Of a DNA stretch of 8,151 nucleotides, positions 6,547-8,151 are shown in pieces. Position numbers and translations under genes: made by a program. The stretch lies in contig JAICHC010000096.1 of the NCBI GenBank assembly GCA_025922795.1, forward strand, positions 1 to 8,151, in the 5' to 3' direction. Every line of letters starts with the position of its first letter. Positions within the stretch are counted from its first letter, which is position 1. Under the pieces are notes generated by a model. The model was not told the origin of the DNA, searched no databases, and saw nothing but the letters and a program-made list of their open reading frames with translations. Source of the stretch: Candidatus Binatia bacterium (GTDB taxonomy: Bacteria; Desulfobacterota_B; Binatia; UBA9968).

Positions 6547-6945
6547 CTATTCTCCCGTGAAGACCAGTGTCGATAATGTAACCTCATGGTTTTCGTGATC
6601 GCGCCATGACACGGTCACGTCAATTTGTTTGAGGTCGGAGCCGAGAGACGACGTGGATATTTTCCAACATCGGTCTAAGAGTCCAGGGATGCCGGTCTTT
6701 GCCGAAAGACTCCGATCACCGCCACCGGGACATAGATCAACGTCGTCCAGCGGGCGGCGCGCCTGTAGTTCTTCCATCTTGTCCTGCGCCAAATGGATCG
6801 CCACTGTTGAGTTGTCGCTGACCGTTTGCCGGCGAATCAGATTGACGCTGCTGAGCGAGTAGCTCATGACCGCCACGGCAACGATGCCCATAGCCGCCAG
6901 GATCTCGTTGAAAGTGAAACCGGCTTCTCTTCCACCACGAGCCAT
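6547..6945 (-). CDS. pilV: PilV-like minor pilin
   Basis: A 132-residue type IV prepilin-like protein. The leader MARGGREAG ends at G9, and the mature protein would start FTFNEILAAMG with E14 at mature position 5, then a hydrophobic helix to about 33. The segment around 48-60 (VAIHLAQDKMEEL) resembles the conserved AxxLAQxKMEEL region downstream of the helix in PilV and PulI/J-like pilins. Two cysteines, C72 and C93, flank a Gly-rich loop and could bond. Family size is normal. The ATG has GAGGA six bases upstream, in the 18-base gap after fimT. It likely helps prime pilus assembly with the neighbouring FimT, PilW and PilX proteins. Distinguishing it from a GspI/GspJ pseudopilin of a type II secretion system is not fully possible, but the gene order favours the pilus. 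Confidence 0.82.
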   Translation of the reverse strand: MARGGREAGFTFNEILAAMGIVAVAVMSYSLSSVNLIRRQTVSDNSTVAIHLAQDKMEELQARRPLDDVDLCPGGGDRSLSAKTGIPGLLDRCWKISTSSLGSDLKQIDVTVSWRDHENHEVTLSTLVFTGE

Positions 6946-6963
6946 GAGACGTCCTCAGCTCCT

Positions 6964-7413
6964 TCAACAGTCCTCAGAGCAGCTGCTCGGCATACAAATT
7001 CTGACCCTGCCCGTTGCACTCACGACAATCTGCCTGCACGAATTGTTAGAATTGCGCAGTCTTACCCGATTTGAACCGGCCGTACCTCGCGGAGAAAATG
7101 AAATCATGCCTGCTTTGGTTATGCTCGTTCCGGGCGCGAGCGGCTTGGTTTGGAGCGGCTTTGAGTCTCGCTCGATGGTGTATTCGCTGGCGTCCTGGAG
7201 ATAAGCCAATTGAAAGCTGGTGTTTTCCGCCGCCGCGCGCATCTTGATGTTATGCAGTTCGGATTGAATCTGCCGAGTTGAACTGTTCAACGCGTAACCC
7301 GGCATCCAGCTGCGCCAGTTGGGCAATGCGATGGCGGTGATAATTCCTACCAGCGCGAGAACAACCACCAACTCGATACTTGAGAACCCATTTCGCAGCG
7401 CGTAAATTTTCAT
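6964..7413 (-). CDS. fimT: FimT/GspH-like minor (pseudo)pilin
   Basis: A 149-residue prepilin-like protein and the first gene of the pilin operon. The leader MKIYALRNG is cut after G9, leaving FSSIELVVVLALVGIITAIALPNW with E14 at mature position 5 and the common ALPNW end of the membrane helix. Later residues fit GspH/FimT: ISFSPRGTAGSN (about 104-115) and a final IVVSATGRVRIC strand (129-140). The C-terminus is unusual in holding four cysteines, C126, C140, C145 and C149, the last being the final residue. In some species FimT contributes to DNA binding during natural uptake; the basic stretch RVRLRNS (about 116-122) and GRVRI would be compatible, but that is inference. The ATG has GGAGG five bases upstream and a consensus-like promoter close by. 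Confidence 0.87.
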   Translation of the reverse strand: MKIYALRNGFSSIELVVVLALVGIITAIALPNWRSWMPGYALNSSTRQIQSELHNIKMRAAAENTSFQLAYLQDASEYTIERDSKPLQTKPLAPGTSITKAGMISFSPRGTAGSNRVRLRNSNNSCRQIVVSATGRVRICMPSSCSEDC

Positions 7414-7432
7414 GCCCCCCTCCAGGCCGCGG

Positions 7433-7462
7433 AAAATACTGCCGCGACCGCGTAGATGTCAA
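7433..7462 (-). promoter_or_regulatory. Predicted sigma70-type promoter for the minor-pilin operon
   Basis: On the minus strand a perfect TTGACA (7462-7457) is followed after 18 bases by TATTTT (7438-7433, four of six matches to TATAAT). The start would fall near 7426, leaving a leader of only about 13 bases with GGAGG (7423-7419) before the fimT ATG at 7413. I saw no sigma54 site (GG and GC dinucleotides in the -24/-12 arrangement), which is often used at pilin promoters. Confidence 0.5.
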
Positions 7463-7501
7463 GAGCCTCTGAAACGGCTGGCCGGGCAAGCACAAAAAAT
7501 T

Positions 7502-7529
7502 TTGAGCCGGATCAATTGAATGTTAAAAT
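7502..7529 (+). promoter_or_regulatory. Predicted sigma70-type promoter for the exported protein gene
   Basis: TTGAGC (7502-7507, four of six matches) and TAAAAT (7524-7529, five of six matches) are 16 bases apart. Transcription would start near 7536, giving a leader of about 25 bases with a strong ribosome binding site. A second AT-rich hexamer, TATATT at 7535-7540, has no partner at good spacing. The promoter diverges from that of the pilin operon with about 40 bases between the two -35 boxes, so one regulator could affect both. Confidence 0.42.
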
Positions 7530-7550
7530 GCAATTATATTTAGGTTCTCC

Positions 7551-7555
7551 GGAGG
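7551..7555 (+). promoter_or_regulatory. Strong ribosome binding site that decides the start
   Basis: GGAGG lies five bases before the ATG at 7561. The same frame is open from an ATG at 7456, but that codon has no such site, lies upstream of the predicted promoter, and would hide the signal peptide inside the protein. Confidence 0.75.
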
Positions 7556-7560
7556 TAAGT

Positions 7561-8112
7561 ATGCGCAAAGTGACTCTAGCCGCCTTAATCGCGGGAATGT
7601 CCGGGGGCGGTGTCGGCACGCTCGACGCAGCTTACGTACTCAAGCTTAAAAACGGCAAGGAGTATGTCACCGCACGTTATTGGCAGGAAGGTGCTCAGGT
7701 GCTTTTTGATACCTACGGAGGGACATTCGGCGTCGAACGGGAGTTTGTCACGAAAATCGAGAAGACCGATGAGAACTTCAGGGTCGATGCCGTCACGGAG
7801 CGCAATCCAGGGCCGGCGGACGCTAAAGAACAAGGGACTGATGCCGAAAGCAAATCAACAGTTGCACCAAAACCCGAGAAAAAAAGGGATCCAGGTGACC
7901 CCATCGTGCGCGAATTTAACCGCTTCAAGGAAAAATCCACGGAAGTCGATGGCATGCTGACGAGCGAAATCCGCGATCTGCTAAAGGAGATAAAAATCTT
8001 TAAGGACAAAATCAGCGGCGATAGCAAACTATTCCTGAACTACGGGCGGGAGTTCAACGATGTTCACGAGATCAGCTCCGCAGTTGAAGCTGCTCTGGAA
8101 TCGCGCCGCTAA
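7561..8112 (+). CDS. Small exported protein of unknown function
   Basis: A 183-residue protein. Residues 1-24 form a signal peptide: basic start MRK, hydrophobic core LAALIAGMSGGGVG, and a likely cut around A23/A24 before YVLK. I see no lipobox cysteine, and the protein has no cysteine at all. Residues 25-68 look like a compact beta domain (YVLKLKNGKEYVTARYW, then QVLFDTYGGTFGVEREFVTKIE). I recall similar 'LKNG...YGG...G(I/V)' domains in short envelope proteins of deltaproteobacteria-like genomes, but without a search that is only an impression. Residues about 72-112 are a charged, proline-containing linker, and 113-183 are predicted helical with heptad-like stretches (EIRDLLKEIKIFKDKI). It would act in the periplasm or envelope. 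The gene diverges from the minor-pilin operon, which hints at, but does not prove, a shared process. Confidence 0.8.
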   Translation: MRKVTLAALIAGMSGGGVGTLDAAYVLKLKNGKEYVTARYWQEGAQVLFDTYGGTFGVEREFVTKIEKTDENFRVDAVTERNPGPADAKEQGTDAESKSTVAPKPEKKRDPGDPIVREFNRFKEKSTEVDGMLTSEIRDLLKEIKIFKDKISGDSKLFLNYGREFNDVHEISSAVEAALESRR

Positions 8113-8151
8113 TAGTTTTGCTTCCAGTTAACGAGTTTTAACGGCTGGCTC

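Noticed and set aside
4713..7413. Type II secretion pseudopilin operon (GspH-I-J-K) instead of type IV minor pilins
   Set aside because: The last protein does not look like GspK and its N-terminus fits PilX. The PilW-like protein has the PilW calcium-loop and RYEL pattern. No gsp core gene is present.
7456..7560. 35-residue N-terminal extension of the exported protein from the ATG at 7456
   Set aside because: It would start upstream of the predicted promoter and bury the signal peptide. GGAGG five bases before 7561 identifies the true start.
7414..7560. Sigma54 promoter for the pilin operon
   Set aside because: No GG-N10-GC pair in the expected TGGCAC-N5-TTGC context was found on the minus strand, and a sigma70-like pair explains the region better.
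8124..8148. Possible hairpin after the exported protein gene (CCAGTTAA with TTAA-CGG-CTGG)
   Set aside because: The stem has a three-base bulge, is AT-rich in the middle, and no T tract is visible before the window ends, so a terminator cannot be supported.

Overview
The window looks like chromosomal DNA from a Gram-negative bacterium, most likely an uncultured soil or subsurface lineage of the deltaproteobacterial / Binatota / NC10 / Rokubacteria kind. This placement is inference from gene order (tmk-holB-metG-tatD), a Thermus-like single-zinc-knuckle MetRS without a C-terminal tRNA-binding domain, a proteobacterial-style fimT-pilV-pilW-pilX minor-pilin operon, and a secreted protein with an outer-envelope look. 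No RNA gene, CRISPR array, insertion sequence or phage gene was seen. Coding density is high: no gap exceeds 190 bases.

Layout. Ten genes are supported. Nine lie on the minus strand, so they read right to left. At 7413-4713 is a minor-pilin operon (FimT/GspH-like, PilV-like, PilW-like, PilX-like) with a sigma70-type promoter just upstream. At 4522-4139 is a stand-alone CheY-like receiver with its own predicted promoter and a leader of about 130 bases. At 4050-103 is a tightly packed housekeeping operon: thymidylate kinase, DNA polymerase III delta', methionyl-tRNA synthetase and a TatD-family deoxyribonuclease, with junctions of 1 base apart, 1 base overlapped and 15 bases apart. On the plus strand, divergent from the pilin operon, is one gene (7561-8112) for a small exported protein of unknown function. 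The two divergent promoters sit within about 100 bases of each other.

How the genes work together. Tmk makes dTDP for DNA synthesis and delta' is part of the clamp loader; MetRS charges initiator and elongator tRNA, and TatD is a metal-dependent nuclease. The four pilin-like proteins would form the initiation or tip complex of a type IV pilus or pseudopilus. The major pilin, PilY1 and the assembly ATPases are not in this window. The single-domain receiver between the two operons could serve pilus-based motility (PilG/PilH-like), but only its position suggests this.

No clearly new system is visible. The least explained parts are the exported plus-strand protein, the large PilX-like protein with a repetitive beta-rich C-terminal half, and the regulatory DNA around the receiver gene (a perfect 13-base dyad touching the predicted -35 box).
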